63,007 nucleotides of DNA from Terriglobales bacterium (GTDB lineage Bacteria; Acidobacteriota; Terriglobia; Terriglobales; Acidobacteriaceae), in assembly GCA_030038475.1 (NCBI GenBank), contig JASHOU010000035.1, positions 1 to 63,007 on the forward strand, written 5' to 3'. A program made the translations under genes and the position numbers. This document shows, piece by piece, positions 25,252 through 34,143 of this stretch (the first letter of the stretch is position 1; every line of letters begins with the position of its first letter). The notes beneath the pieces were generated by a model. It was not told the DNA's origin. It saw only the letters and a program-made list of their open reading frames with translations, and searched no databases.

Positions 25252-26475
25252 ATGCCCGCTTCGATCGTGAATCCAGCTTCGCAAAAGCTATCCGCGCTCT
25301 CCAGCGTCGAAGCACAGCGTCGGCTGGCCTATTTCAACGAGCGACGCGAGGCGATCGTCTCGACCATCCGGGAATTCGTTGAGATCGAATCTCCCAGCGA
25401 CAATCCAATCGCGGTGAATCGCGTTGCCGAGGCTATCGCGGAGAAATTTTCCCAGCTCGGCGGCGAGCTGCGTTTCCACCGCGCCAAGAATTTTGGCAGT
25501 CACTTGCAGGTGAATTTCGCGGGCAGATCGGCGAAGCCGCTGCTGCTGCTCGGCCATTACGACACGGTTTATCCGCTGGGCACACTCGCTTCAATGACGT
25601 GCCGAGTCGAGCACAATAAGCTCACGGGACCGGGCGTGCTCGATATGAAATCCGGCATTGCGCTTATGCTACATGCGATCGCCGCGCTGCAAGACTGGCA
25701 TAAACAAGATGCAGCTGCGCCATCGAGGAGCAACGGATTGCTGCGACCCGTGACCGTATTTCTGGTTTCTGACGAAGAAGTAGGCAGCAACTCGTCGCGG
25801 GCGATCACCGAAGCGCTAGCCAAACGCGCAGCCGCTGTGCTCGTGCTCGAACCCTCGTATGGACGGCAAGGCTCCGTGAAAACTGCGCGCAAAGGAGTTG
25901 GAGAGTATCTCGTTAAAGTCAAGGGCAAGGCTGCTCATGCAGGACTCGATTTCGAAAAGGGTGTAAATGCAATTCGCGAGTTGGCACATCAGATCGAAAA
26001 GATTTCGAGTTTTACGGAACTGAAGAAAGGCTTGACCGTCAACGTCGGCATCGTAAGTGGCGGATCGCGTACCAACGTGGTGCCAGCGGAAGCCACAGCC
26101 CAGGTTGATGTGCGCATTGCGCGCATTAAAGATGCGGCCGGAATCGACAGGAAAATGCGCGGCCTGCGGCCCTTCAACCGCAAATGCGAGGTCGAGGTCA
26201 GCGGAGGCATCAATCGTCCGCCTATGGAGCGAACCGCCGGAGTTGCGGCGCTATACGCGCAAGCAGTGGCCATCGCGCGCGAATTGGGATGGAAGCTCGG
26301 CGAAGCCGCGGTTGGTGGCGGCTCCGATGGGAATTTCACTGCGGGTTTAGGCATTCCGACGCTGGACGGTCTCGGCGGAGTGGGCGATGGAGCGCACGCT
26401 CCGCACGAGCATATTCTGATTTCGGAATTGCCGCGCCGCGCTGCGTTGCTGGCCGGTTTGATCGAGCGGGCGTGA
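25252..26475 (+). CDS. M20 family metallopeptidase
   Basis: A 407-residue M20 dizinc peptidase similar to carboxypeptidase G2. Metal ligands are in LLGHYDTVYP, GVLDMKSG (bridging Asp), SDEEVGS (catalytic and metal Glu), EPSYG and HAPHEHI. The lid domain (about residues 210-320) has KGKAAHAGLDFEKG. No signal peptide is seen, so it is cytoplasmic. Glutamate-releasing activity on folate-like or gamma-glutamyl compounds is typical of relatives, but not proven. It is likely co-transcribed with dtd. Confidence 0.9.
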   Translation: MPASIVNPASQKLSALSSVEAQRRLAYFNERREAIVSTIREFVEIESPSDNPIAVNRVAEAIAEKFSQLGGELRFHRAKNFGSHLQVNFAGRSAKPLLLLGHYDTVYPLGTLASMTCRVEHNKLTGPGVLDMKSGIALMLHAIAALQDWHKQDAAAPSRSNGLLRPVTVFLVSDEEVGSNSSRAITEALAKRAAAVLVLEPSYGRQGSVKTARKGVGEYLVKVKGKAAHAGLDFEKGVNAIRELAHQIEKISSFTELKKGLTVNVGIVSGGSRTNVVPAEATAQVDVRIARIKDAAGIDRKMRGLRPFNRKCEVEVSGGINRPPMERTAGVAALYAQAVAIARELGWKLGEAAVGGGSDGNFTAGLGIPTLDGLGGVGDGAHAPHEHILISELPRRAALLAGLIERA

Positions 26476-26570
26476 TCTGACTGATGCGGAGAGAGTTAGC
26501 AGGATCGACGGTAAGGCGAACCGGTGTGACTTGGTTCATGGACTCCGGTGACTAATATCACGGGCGAACT

Positions 26571-26599
26571 TTGACCTTGGGTACACACTAGCCTAGAAT
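26571..26599 (+). promoter_or_regulatory. Sigma-70-type promoter of tatA
   Basis: TTGACC at 26571-26576, a 17-base spacer and TAGAAT at 26594-26599 match the sigma-70 consensus well. The tatA ATG is 65 bases downstream, with GGAGG five bases before it. Confidence 0.6.
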
Positions 26600-26664
26600 C
26601 AAGTCCGGGGGCATACTATTGATTGCGCTCGCGCTAGGCGTGGGCAAACCCTGGTGGAGGATTT

Positions 26665-26850
26665 ATGGGTGAAGGTCTGTTTCAGCCGATGCATATTCTG
26701 CTGATTATTGCTATCGCCTTGCTGCTTTTTGGACCAAGCAAATTTGCCGATTTGGGCAAAGGATTGGGCGAAGGCATCAGGAATTTTAAGTCGGCGATGA
26801 AAGACGGCGAGGAAAAGCCAAAAGAAACGCCGAAACCGCCAGCCGCGTAG
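26665..26850 (+). CDS. tatA: Twin-arginine translocase subunit TatA
   Basis: A 61-residue TatA: a short N-terminal periplasmic part, one transmembrane helix (residues about 9-22, HILLIIAIALLLF), the conserved FGP hinge (FGPSKFADLGKGLGEGI), an amphipathic helix and a charged Lys/Pro tail. TatA forms the variable pore that exports folded proteins. tatC is not adjacent. A clear sigma-70 promoter precedes it. It ends 12 bases from the maf stop on the opposite strand. Confidence 0.95.
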   Translation: MGEGLFQPMHILLIIAIALLLFGPSKFADLGKGLGEGIRNFKSAMKDGEEKPKETPKPPAA

Positions 26851-26862
26851 TACCATTTCCCA

Positions 26863-27492
26863 CTAGCTCCCGGCTCTCGGTTCCCGTAAGGTCCTAAGAA
26901 CCTGGGTTTTCCTGCGAACTGAAAACTGGGAACTCACTTCCAAACCGCGCTCGCGCAGCATCCTGAAAACCAGCGCAATCGGCAATCCCACCACATTGCT
27001 GTAATCCCCTTCAATCCGAGGAATCCAGCGGGCAGCGATCCCTTGAATCGCATAGGCTCCGGCTTTATCCATCGGTTCACCGCTGGCAATGTAATCTCTG
27101 ATTTCCTCATCCGAGATTTCGGCCATGGTGACGATAGTCGTTTCGCTGGCCACTGACTGCTTGCCATCTGCGACCAAACACACCCCCGTAATCACCCGAT
27201 GTTCGCGGCCGGAAAGTAAACGCAACATGCGGGCGGCATCGGAGGCATCCGCGGGCTTGCCGAGAATCTGATTGTCGATCACCACCACGGTGTCGGCGCC
27301 GAGCACGGCGTCATCAGGCCGCAGGCGCGCAACCGCTAGCGCCTTTTCGCGTGCTAGGCGCTCGGCGCAGGATTGCGGGTCTTCGTCGCGCAGCGCTTCT
27401 TCGGGAATGTTCGGAGGCAGAACTTCGAAGGCAATTCCGGCCCTGCGCAACAGTTCCTGTCGACGCGGCGAGGCGGAGGCGAGGATGAGCAT
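26863..27492 (-). CDS. maf: Maf family nucleotide pyrophosphatase
   Basis: A 209-residue Maf protein that hydrolyses nucleoside triphosphates (dTTP/UTP type or modified NTPs) to the monophosphates. It begins [19 protein letters not shown] and carries the catalytic GADTVVV and the [10 protein letters not shown] motif. About 190 residues is usual; the last about 20 ([20 protein letters not shown]) come from an intergenic quasi-repeat read in frame, so the native stop may have been lost. The Maf proteins are best called house-cleaning enzymes, and septum inhibition is not shown. Confidence 0.9.
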   Translation of the reverse strand: MLILASASPRRQELLRRAGIAFEVLPPNIPEEALRDEDPQSCAERLAREKALAVARLRPDDAVLGADTVVVIDNQILGKPADASDAARMLRLLSGREHRVITGVCLVADGKQSVASETTIVTMAEISDEEIRDYIASGEPMDKAGAYAIQGIAARWIPRIEGDYSNVVGLPIALVFRMLRERGLEVSSQFSVRRKTQVLRTLREPRAGS

Positions 27493-27654
27493 GGCGACAT
27501 TGTAAGGGTTCGTCGCAACGGTTAGCGGAAGGGAAATTAGGACGAGTGTCTGGCCCAGAGGGCATAAGCACGAAGGTTACTTGGATGGTGAAACCCCATC
27601 AATATACCTTCGGAGTTAGGTATTTGCCGCGATCTAGGAGATCGGTGACGATTT

Positions 27655-29235
27655 ATGGTTCGACGAATTGGCTTCTTGGCATTTTTGCTGCCTGCATTGG
27701 TCTCTGCGATCCTGGCGAGCCGCCTGCCGCTCCAAGCCCAGACTTCGAACACCGAGTCGTCGGACGCGACTGCGTTCGCTTTGATCGCTGAGCGCGAGGT
27801 CTCACAGCTTCATGAAGGCATCACACTTGCCCAATGGATGAATACGCGCGGAAAAAGTGAGCGCTGGGAAACTACGAAGCCAGAAATGCTAGCCGGTGGC
27901 CCCGATGAAGAGTGCATGAGTTTGAGACGCATGGATGCTCTGCCTTCTGGCGGAGTCGTTGCGCGCGCTTTCTATTTTTATCCTCCACCCGCGGCTTCCC
28001 CGTTTGTCTTCCCAACATTGCGCGGTCCAGAGCTGTTGGCAACCTGCACTCTCGCGATAGTCCGAATAGAAGCAGAGGCTGCGACTCCGGAGATCGGCCG
28101 GGCGATGACACAAGCAGTCTCCCGGCAACTTACCAAGCTCTATGGCGACGGTCTCGATGAGAACGCGCGTCGGCGCGCCGGTCTCTGGGGGCAAGGAATT
28201 TCAGCTTGGAATCCACACGCTGAAATAACCGCGCAGTACGATGCAAAACCCGGGCTGGATCCCGATGCCCCGGGCCAATTGATCCAGGGGCCCGTTGCTC
28301 AAGTGTCTGCACGACTGCCCAACATCGCCAATCTGGGAAATCGCGGCCCAATGACTACCCGAACACGGCCCCTCAAGGAGGCTGAGTTTCGCCGCGCCGT
28401 GGCGGCAGCCGGAGTTGACGGAAAGCTCTCGCAACGGATGGAAAACCTGTACGCACTAGATACCAGTCTGGCCGAACGCCTGCAGGCCGAGGCTGAGGAG
28501 ATGTGCAAGACCCGCTGCGTTCCGGAGGCAATGCCCGAACCTACCGGTAGCGACTGGAGAGAGCCGCTGGTACCGCTGCTTCAGGATTGGTTTCGAGCGC
28601 TGAAGACTACAGATGCCGCTCACCGGGCGGGAGGTCTATTGGCTGCAGACAGCCTCCTTGTCGCCTTTGGCAGCATTCGGCCCGGGGATTATTTCGGCAG
28701 CGCGCAAGCTAGCACTACGGAACAATCCAAACTGCGTTCAGAATTGCAGGAACTTGGCGCGACTTTTGAACCGGGCTTCTCAGATGGCATTTACGGTTAT
28801 TCGGGCAACTGGCTCGATCAGGCAAAGGATCTGGATTGGAACAGCGAAGTCGGAAGGTTGGCACTATTGACTTGGATGTCGGATGGCACTGGCTGCGAAC
28901 GGTCGGGATCCGACGATTTCCGGAAGGTAGTCTCCGAAGGTAACGCGCTCCTCGCCAAAAAGCTCGATGCGCCGACAGCGGCGCGTGTCCATTTCATGGT
29001 TGGCGACGCATATTCGGACATGATTGCAATTGCTGGCGGCGTGGATCCAAACGGGTCTTACGCCAGTTTTGATCTCGGGGATGAAGCCGATTCGCGCGCC
29101 AAGGCGCTGCAACATTATCAGGCTGGCCTTGCTTTAGACAGGACGTCGGAGAACGCCAAAGACGCGTGGCGCCAGGCTTGGAATATTGCCGCAGGCTTGG
29201 TCCCTGGTACGAGATATGCTTGCTTCGGCGACTAG
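27655..29235 (+). CDS. Exported protein of unknown function, TPR-like C-terminus
   Basis: A 526-residue secreted protein with signal peptide MVRRIGFLAFLLPALVSAIL (cut near LQAQ). No family was recognised. The middle is mixed alpha/beta with Cys pairs (C134 region; C292 in EMCKTRC, and the C-terminal C446 and C523), suggesting disulfides. Residues about 455-515 (ARVHFMVGDAYSDMIAIAGG; ALQHYQAGLALDRTSENAKD) look like TPR-type helices. It converges with the next minus-strand gene. Periplasmic scaffolding is a guess. Confidence 0.65.
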   Translation: MVRRIGFLAFLLPALVSAILASRLPLQAQTSNTESSDATAFALIAEREVSQLHEGITLAQWMNTRGKSERWETTKPEMLAGGPDEECMSLRRMDALPSGGVVARAFYFYPPPAASPFVFPTLRGPELLATCTLAIVRIEAEAATPEIGRAMTQAVSRQLTKLYGDGLDENARRRAGLWGQGISAWNPHAEITAQYDAKPGLDPDAPGQLIQGPVAQVSARLPNIANLGNRGPMTTRTRPLKEAEFRRAVAAAGVDGKLSQRMENLYALDTSLAERLQAEAEEMCKTRCVPEAMPEPTGSDWREPLVPLLQDWFRALKTTDAAHRAGGLLAADSLLVAFGSIRPGDYFGSAQASTTEQSKLRSELQELGATFEPGFSDGIYGYSGNWLDQAKDLDWNSEVGRLALLTWMSDGTGCERSGSDDFRKVVSEGNALLAKKLDAPTAARVHFMVGDAYSDMIAIAGGVDPNGSYASFDLGDEADSRAKALQHYQAGLALDRTSENAKDAWRQAWNIAAGLVPGTRYACFGD

Positions 29236-29269
29236 AACAGAACGTGTGTCAGTAAGACTTCTGCGAGAA

Positions 29270-29767
29270 CTACTCCAGCGCTTCAGGCTCGATGGAAATG
29301 TTCTTTTCGCCTTTGGCGCGCTTCTCCCAGTATTTTTTCACCCAGGCTTCGTAGCTCTTGCCAGCTGCGGTGTCGCGTCCGGTGAAAGCGATGGCCGCGA
29401 TTTCGGAGTAGGGGATCGCGGGTCGCTCGTTGCCGGTTGCGAGCATCAGGCGAACGACGGAAGTTTCAAGAGTCGGGCCGACGCGGCGGTCAAAAAGATA
29501 ACCGGTGATCTGGAAACCTTCCGGATGTTGACGATCGCCTTTGCGGGTGATGGTCACGTCGCCGCGATAGTCGAAGGCTTTCTCTATGACCGCTCTTACA
29601 TCGGCTTCGGTGGCGAGTTGCGGGATCCACCCCTGGAGATTTTCGCGCTCGAAACCGGGGACAACTTCGAGTTGGTCAGCGAGTCCGTTCTTAGACTGCG
29701 GCGGTCCGGCAACAGCCTGCGCGCTGTGCGGCAGGGTTCCGTCATGGCCATGCTCGCGGCCGCTCAT
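29270..29767 (-). CDS. Small protein coupled to hpnH, possible Sm-like fold
   Basis: A 165-residue soluble protein, start ATG overlapping the hpnH stop (ATGA, 29764-29767). Residues about 70-130 alternate short strands and turns: GDVTITRKGDR, GYLFDRR, VVRLML, RPAIPYSEIAAIAFTGRD. This resembles an Sm/LSm-like small beta barrel, which would be an inference from pattern only. The C-terminus is charged (EAWVKKYWEKRAKGEK). Being coupled to hpnH implies a role in hopanoid or membrane lipid work, or in control of it. No catalytic motif is seen. Confidence 0.6.
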   Translation of the reverse strand: MSGREHGHDGTLPHSAQAVAGPPQSKNGLADQLEVVPGFERENLQGWIPQLATEADVRAVIEKAFDYRGDVTITRKGDRQHPEGFQITGYLFDRRVGPTLETSVVRLMLATGNERPAIPYSEIAAIAFTGRDTAAGKSYEAWVKKYWEKRAKGEKNISIEPEALE

Positions 29768-30900
29768 ACGCGGCTTTCTTCCGGTTGCTGCGATCGAGCG
29801 TCCATTGGCCCGTTAATCTGCACGAGCGGATTGTAGGAATGGACGGGACGCACTTCGTGATCAAGATCGGCTAACGCGTCCTTATCGGGATACAGCGAGA
29901 AGGTCGCTTTCACGGTGTTGGCGAATCCGCGCAGCGAACCGAAAGTGTCATTCACAGAACTGGGTTCGTAGCCGCAATGCACCATGCAGTTGGCGCACTG
30001 CGGGTTGCCAGATTCGGTGCCGTAATTCTCCCACCCCGTCGTTTCCATCAATTCTTTGTAGGACTCGGCATAACCATCCTGCAGCAGGTAACAGGGCTTT
30101 TGCCATCCGAAGATGTTATAGGTAGGCATTCCCCAGGGCGTGCATTGGTAGTGGCGTTTGCCCATCAAATATTCGAGGAAGAGCGGAGACTGGTTGAACC
30201 GCCAACTCTTCTTGCGATTGGAAAGCATGGCGCGGAAAAGGCGGCGAATGCGGGCGCGTCCCATGAAATGTTTCTGGTCGGGAGCTTTGTCGTAGGAGTA
30301 ACCCGGAGAAACCATCATGCTCTCGACCCCGACCTCCATCATCTCGTCGAAGAACCGGCGCACGCTGTTGGGATCGGCGCCGTCGAACAGAGTTGTGTTG
30401 GTGGTCACGCGAAAACCGGCAGCGACGGCAGCGCGAATGCCTTCGAGCGCGAGATCGTATCCGCCTTCACGGCACACCGAGAAATCGTGATGCTCTCTCT
30501 GGCCATCCATGTGGACGGAAAAGCTGAGATATTTGCTCGGCTTGAAGAGGTGCAATTTTTCTTTCAACAGCAGAGCGTTGGTGCAGAGATAGATATATTT
30601 TTTGCGCGCGAGCAGGCCGTCGACAATCTTGTCAATCTCGGGGTGCATCAGCGGCTCGCCGCCGGGAATCGAGACCATCGGCGCCCCGCACTCGTCGACC
30701 GCTTTGAAGCAATCTTCGGGCGAGAGATCTCTTTTCAGAATGTGGGCTGGATACTGAATCTTGCCGCATCCGGCGCAGGCCAGGTTGCAGCGGAACAACG
30801 GCTCAAGCATGAGCACCAGGGGGTAGCATTTGCGGCCCGCCAGCTTCTGCCGCAGCACGTAAGACGCGACCGTCCACATCTGGGATATGGGAACTGCCAT
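29764..30900 (-). CDS. hpnH: Hopanoid radical SAM protein HpnH (adenosylhopane synthase)
   Basis: A 378-residue radical SAM enzyme that joins a 5'-deoxyadenosyl group to diploptene to make adenosylhopane, the first step of extended bacteriohopanepolyols. The [4Fe-4S] motif CNLACAGC is near residue 37, followed by GGEPLMHPE (SAM-binding GGE). The C-terminal DUF3463 region has CANCMVHCGYEP, which may bind a second cluster. The ATG at 30900 fits the family; a TTG three bases earlier would be the longer option. GGAGG lies four bases before it. No squalene-hopene cyclase (shc) is in the window. Confidence 0.95.
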   Translation of the reverse strand: MAVPISQMWTVASYVLRQKLAGRKCYPLVLMLEPLFRCNLACAGCGKIQYPAHILKRDLSPEDCFKAVDECGAPMVSIPGGEPLMHPEIDKIVDGLLARKKYIYLCTNALLLKEKLHLFKPSKYLSFSVHMDGQREHHDFSVCREGGYDLALEGIRAAVAAGFRVTTNTTLFDGADPNSVRRFFDEMMEVGVESMMVSPGYSYDKAPDQKHFMGRARIRRLFRAMLSNRKKSWRFNQSPLFLEYLMGKRHYQCTPWGMPTYNIFGWQKPCYLLQDGYAESYKELMETTGWENYGTESGNPQCANCMVHCGYEPSSVNDTFGSLRGFANTVKATFSLYPDKDALADLDHEVRPVHSYNPLVQINGPMDARSQQPEESRV

Positions 30901-31128
30901 CAACCCTCCGGAGAGATTGTGTTTCTATGATACCGGATTCGATGTCCAGTGGGCAGTTAGGGATCAAGGGGAAATTGCCATCCTAACGATTGTGGCCGCG
31001 GATTTATCTGAGACGACCGATTCGTGCAAACGACCGGGCCGGGCCGAATCTGCCGTTACCCTTGTTATTTGTTGCTTTCAGCTTCAACAGCGACAATTAG
31101 CACAACGCTTAGACTACACAGCTCAGGC

Positions 31129-33012
31129 ATGGAAAACTCTCCACACTTCGACCGACGCGCAGCCCTGGTGGTGGTTCTGCTTGGCTGCATGACGCTTGCC
31201 GTTTTTGCTCCCGTTCTTTCCTTTCAATTCATCAACGTCGACGACAGCGTCTACGTTACCGGCAACGAGCATGTGCAACAAGGATTGAGTTGGCACAACT
31301 TGGTTTGGGCTGTGACGGCGCTCGAAGCGGCGAACTGGCATCCGGCGACCTGGCTCTCGCACCTGCTGGATGTAAGTCTGTTCGGACTGAATCCCGCCGG
31401 CCATCACGCGACCAGCCTGCTCCTGCATACGTTGAATGTGATTCTGTTGTTTCTCTGGCTGCGCAGCATGACAGGTGCGCTTTGGAAGAGCGCTGTGGTT
31501 GCGGCGATATTCGCTGTGCATCCGTTGGGACTGGAATCAGTCGCGTGGATTGCGGAGCGCAAAAACGTGCTCTCCACGTTGTTTCTTCTGCTTGCGCTTT
31601 GGGCGTATGTCGAGTACGCCCGCAAACCCGGAACTCTGCGCTATTTGCTGGTTTTGCTATGGTTCGTTTTGGGGCTTGCGTCAAAGGCCATGCTGGTAAC
31701 TTTGCCGTTCGTCCTTCTTTTGCTGGATTACTGGCCGCTGCGACGCCTCGGGTTTGCGCCATTGGGCGATTCCGCGAAAGCTGAAACGGGGAATGCTGCT
31801 CCGGCTCCCGCCGCGAACGAAGGGCTGATCAGGATCATCGTGTGGAGAGTCGTCGAAAAGATCCCTTTCCTGTTGCTTGCTAGCGTCAGTTCAGTGTTGA
31901 CGATGAAAGCGCAAGCATTGGATAGCGAGATCAAAACGGTGTCGCTGTCGTCACGAATCGGCAATGCTCTGATTTCGTACGTTGTATATCTGCGGCAGAT
32001 GGTGTGGCCTTCAAAGCTCGCTATCTTCTATCCGTTTCGTGAGCGGGCGATTCTCTCTGCCCCAGTCGTCGGCTCGCTCGTGTTGCTCTGCGCGATCACT
32101 GCGGTCGCGGTCTGGCAGATGAGAAGGCGCCCTTATTTGGCGGTGGAATGGTTCTGGTATGTTGGCACTCTCGTGCCAGTTGTGGGACTCGTGCATGTTG
32201 GCGATATCGCTCATGCCGATCGTTATACCTATGTTCCGATGCTTGGCGTGCTCATCGCGACGGTTTGGGGGACAGCGGAGATTGAATTGCGCTGGCATGC
32301 ACAATTTCCAGCAGTGCGGTACGCGACGATTTCTACCGCAGTTTTGACCGTCATCGGGCTGGCGAGTGTGACAGCGCGAGACATTTACTATTGGCGTGAC
32401 GGCATCAGCATTTCCGAGCGCTCGCTGGCGGTTACGGGACCGAACTGCCTGATGGAACGCGCGCTGGGCGAGGCCTTCTACAATCAAGGAAGAGCGGATG
32501 AAGCTCTCGATCATCTGCAACGTTCGGCGCAGATCCAGCCTAGCGACACAGCTTTTTTCGAGATTGGCACGATCAAATTCCAGCAGAAGAAATTTGACGA
32601 AGCCGCTTTTTATTATAAGAAGGCGTTGCAGTATCCGGGCGAAGCGCGAATGTTGGCGCAGATTCACAACAATCTTGCAGTGCTCGAAATGCAGAACGGT
32701 CTGATGGCCGATGCCGAGAAAGATTTTCGCGAATCGCTTACGTTGGATCCGAGTGCCCTTCGTCACCGTATTGCATACGGATGGCTGCTGGCAAAGCAGC
32801 GCAGGTTCGACGAGGCAGTTGCACAATACGAACTGGCGCTCCAGACTGCACCCGACGCCTTGGCTTATTTCTCGCTGGGTTCAGCGCTCGAGGAGCAACA
32901 TAAGCTTCCGCAGGCTGCCGCGGCTTACCGCCGAACGATTGCGCTCGCTCCGGGTTTTCAGGAAGCGCAGGCGCGGCTCAAGGCAATCGCGACCGGGGAC
33001 AACGGCAACTAG
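31129..33012 (+). CDS. GT-C-type membrane protein with TPR tail (TMTC-like)
   Basis: A 627-residue protein: about ten transmembrane helices (residues about 10-420) of the polytopic glycosyltransferase type, then TPR repeats (residues about 450-620). A DD motif in the first external loop (FINVDDSVYV) is the usual position of the catalytic acid in GT-C enzymes, and HPLGLESVAWIAERKNVLS is shared by TMTC-like proteins. It probably adds a sugar from a lipid carrier to exported proteins. The start is at 31129 (MENSPHF); upstream frame is not protein-like. It converges with the G1 peptidase gene. Confidence 0.8.
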   Translation: MENSPHFDRRAALVVVLLGCMTLAVFAPVLSFQFINVDDSVYVTGNEHVQQGLSWHNLVWAVTALEAANWHPATWLSHLLDVSLFGLNPAGHHATSLLLHTLNVILLFLWLRSMTGALWKSAVVAAIFAVHPLGLESVAWIAERKNVLSTLFLLLALWAYVEYARKPGTLRYLLVLLWFVLGLASKAMLVTLPFVLLLLDYWPLRRLGFAPLGDSAKAETGNAAPAPAANEGLIRIIVWRVVEKIPFLLLASVSSVLTMKAQALDSEIKTVSLSSRIGNALISYVVYLRQMVWPSKLAIFYPFRERAILSAPVVGSLVLLCAITAVAVWQMRRRPYLAVEWFWYVGTLVPVVGLVHVGDIAHADRYTYVPMLGVLIATVWGTAEIELRWHAQFPAVRYATISTAVLTVIGLASVTARDIYYWRDGISISERSLAVTGPNCLMERALGEAFYNQGRADEALDHLQRSAQIQPSDTAFFEIGTIKFQQKKFDEAAFYYKKALQYPGEARMLAQIHNNLAVLEMQNGLMADAEKDFRESLTLDPSALRHRIAYGWLLAKQRRFDEAVAQYELALQTAPDALAYFSLGSALEEQHKLPQAAAAYRRTIALAPGFQEAQARLKAIATGDNGN

Positions 33013-33018
33013 GAACAG

Positions 33019-33051
33019 CCCACTCATTCGTAAGCGGCACGAATGAGTGGG
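33019..33051. terminator. Perfect hairpin between convergent genes
   Basis: CCCACTCATTCGT (33019-33031) and ACGAATGAGTGGG (33039-33051) form a perfect 13-base stem with a 7-base loop, 6 bases after the TPR protein stop and 35 bases before the G1 peptidase stop. It is a likely bidirectional terminator although it lacks a long U-tract. Confidence 0.6.
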
Positions 33052-33085
33052 GACTAACCACTTCTATCGACCTAACTGCTTCAAC

Positions 33086-33907
33086 TTACTCCGATTTCCA
33101 AACTACGTCGAAGCTGGTGCCGTCCGAGCTTAGGGCCGACGGAACGGCTTCATCCATGCCGCTGCTGCTGACCATAACGATCTCCTGCACATCGCTGCCG
33201 AATGCGCTGATCGGCCCCGAGGTCGAAGTTTCCGTCGCGTAATTGGTGTCGCTTACGCCCGTGTAATCCTCGCCAAAGTAGGCGGTGCCGAAATCTGAGA
33301 GTGGCAGGATACCGCCGGAGCCTGTACAGCACGGCGCTTCGGCAATCCATTCCGCGGACGAACGCTTCGCCCCGGAGACCCTGCCCGTCTTGCTGTAGGA
33401 TTTTCCCGTGGTTTCGTTGGTGATCGTGGTCGTGAATTCGGATCCGCTGTAACTCACTTCCGCCGATATCTGATTGCCGGGCGATACCGGGACGCTGGTG
33501 ATTTCTACTGAGGCGGCCGGGTAAAACTCATACCAGGCGTAATAGTCGGCACGGCTGCCGCTGCAGTAGGCAATGACTCCAGTCTGCTCCACAGTATCGG
33601 AGGAGTATCCGTCGAGGCCCACCCAGAATGCGGAGTAAGTGTTCGGGGTTGCCGCGCAGTCTACCGTGGGGACGGTCCACGAGCCTTTGGCATTGGTGAA
33701 ATCAGAGCCAGTCACTGCGTAGCCGCTCCAGTTTTCGCTCTCGACCGTGGCGTCAGGGCGAACCCGGTGAAACTTCATCGGTCTGTGAAGACGCGGGGCT
33801 ATGGCATCTGATGTTTGTGATGAGACATCCGCGCTGGGCACCTGCGCGACAGCAGGTAGTATGGATATGGCGAGTACTCCCAAGATACGTATTCCAATCG
33901 ATCGCAT
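33086..33907 (-). CDS. G1 family glutamic peptidase (eqolisin-like), exported
   Basis: A 273-residue secreted acid peptidase. The signal peptide covers residues 1-21. The mature part begins near NWSGYAVTG, the family start, and contains WVGLDGYSSDTVEQTGV with the catalytic Gln and SAEWIAEAP with the catalytic Glu, the pair that defines eqolisins. The beta-jelly-roll strands run through the C-terminus. These enzymes are best known in fungi; bacterial members are mainly in acid-soil phyla including Acidobacteriota. Sequence supports an active enzyme. AGGAGG lies five bases before the ATG. Confidence 0.85.
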   Translation of the reverse strand: MRSIGIRILGVLAISILPAVAQVPSADVSSQTSDAIAPRLHRPMKFHRVRPDATVESENWSGYAVTGSDFTNAKGSWTVPTVDCAATPNTYSAFWVGLDGYSSDTVEQTGVIAYCSGSRADYYAWYEFYPAASVEITSVPVSPGNQISAEVSYSGSEFTTTITNETTGKSYSKTGRVSGAKRSSAEWIAEAPCCTGSGGILPLSDFGTAYFGEDYTGVSDTNYATETSTSGPISAFGSDVQEIVMVSSSGMDEAVPSALSSDGTSFDVVWKSE

Positions 33908-34143
33908 AGATCCTCCTTAGTCGTTTTGTTCGAAGCGTGGGTTTGGTGCGAAACGCGCCGGGATCTCCGGCTTCGTCCTGGAATTTCGCCAGTTTATCTG
34001 CAAATACGATGATGTCAAGCGGATTGTCCAAATCGGAGGTGCAGTTCTCAGCGGTGCAGGTCGAATCTCACTCGGCAAAGAGCGCGAACGAGTAGTACCC
34101 GGTTTTGGGTCAGCTGCCAGCGGGTTGGTGGAACAAACTGGTT

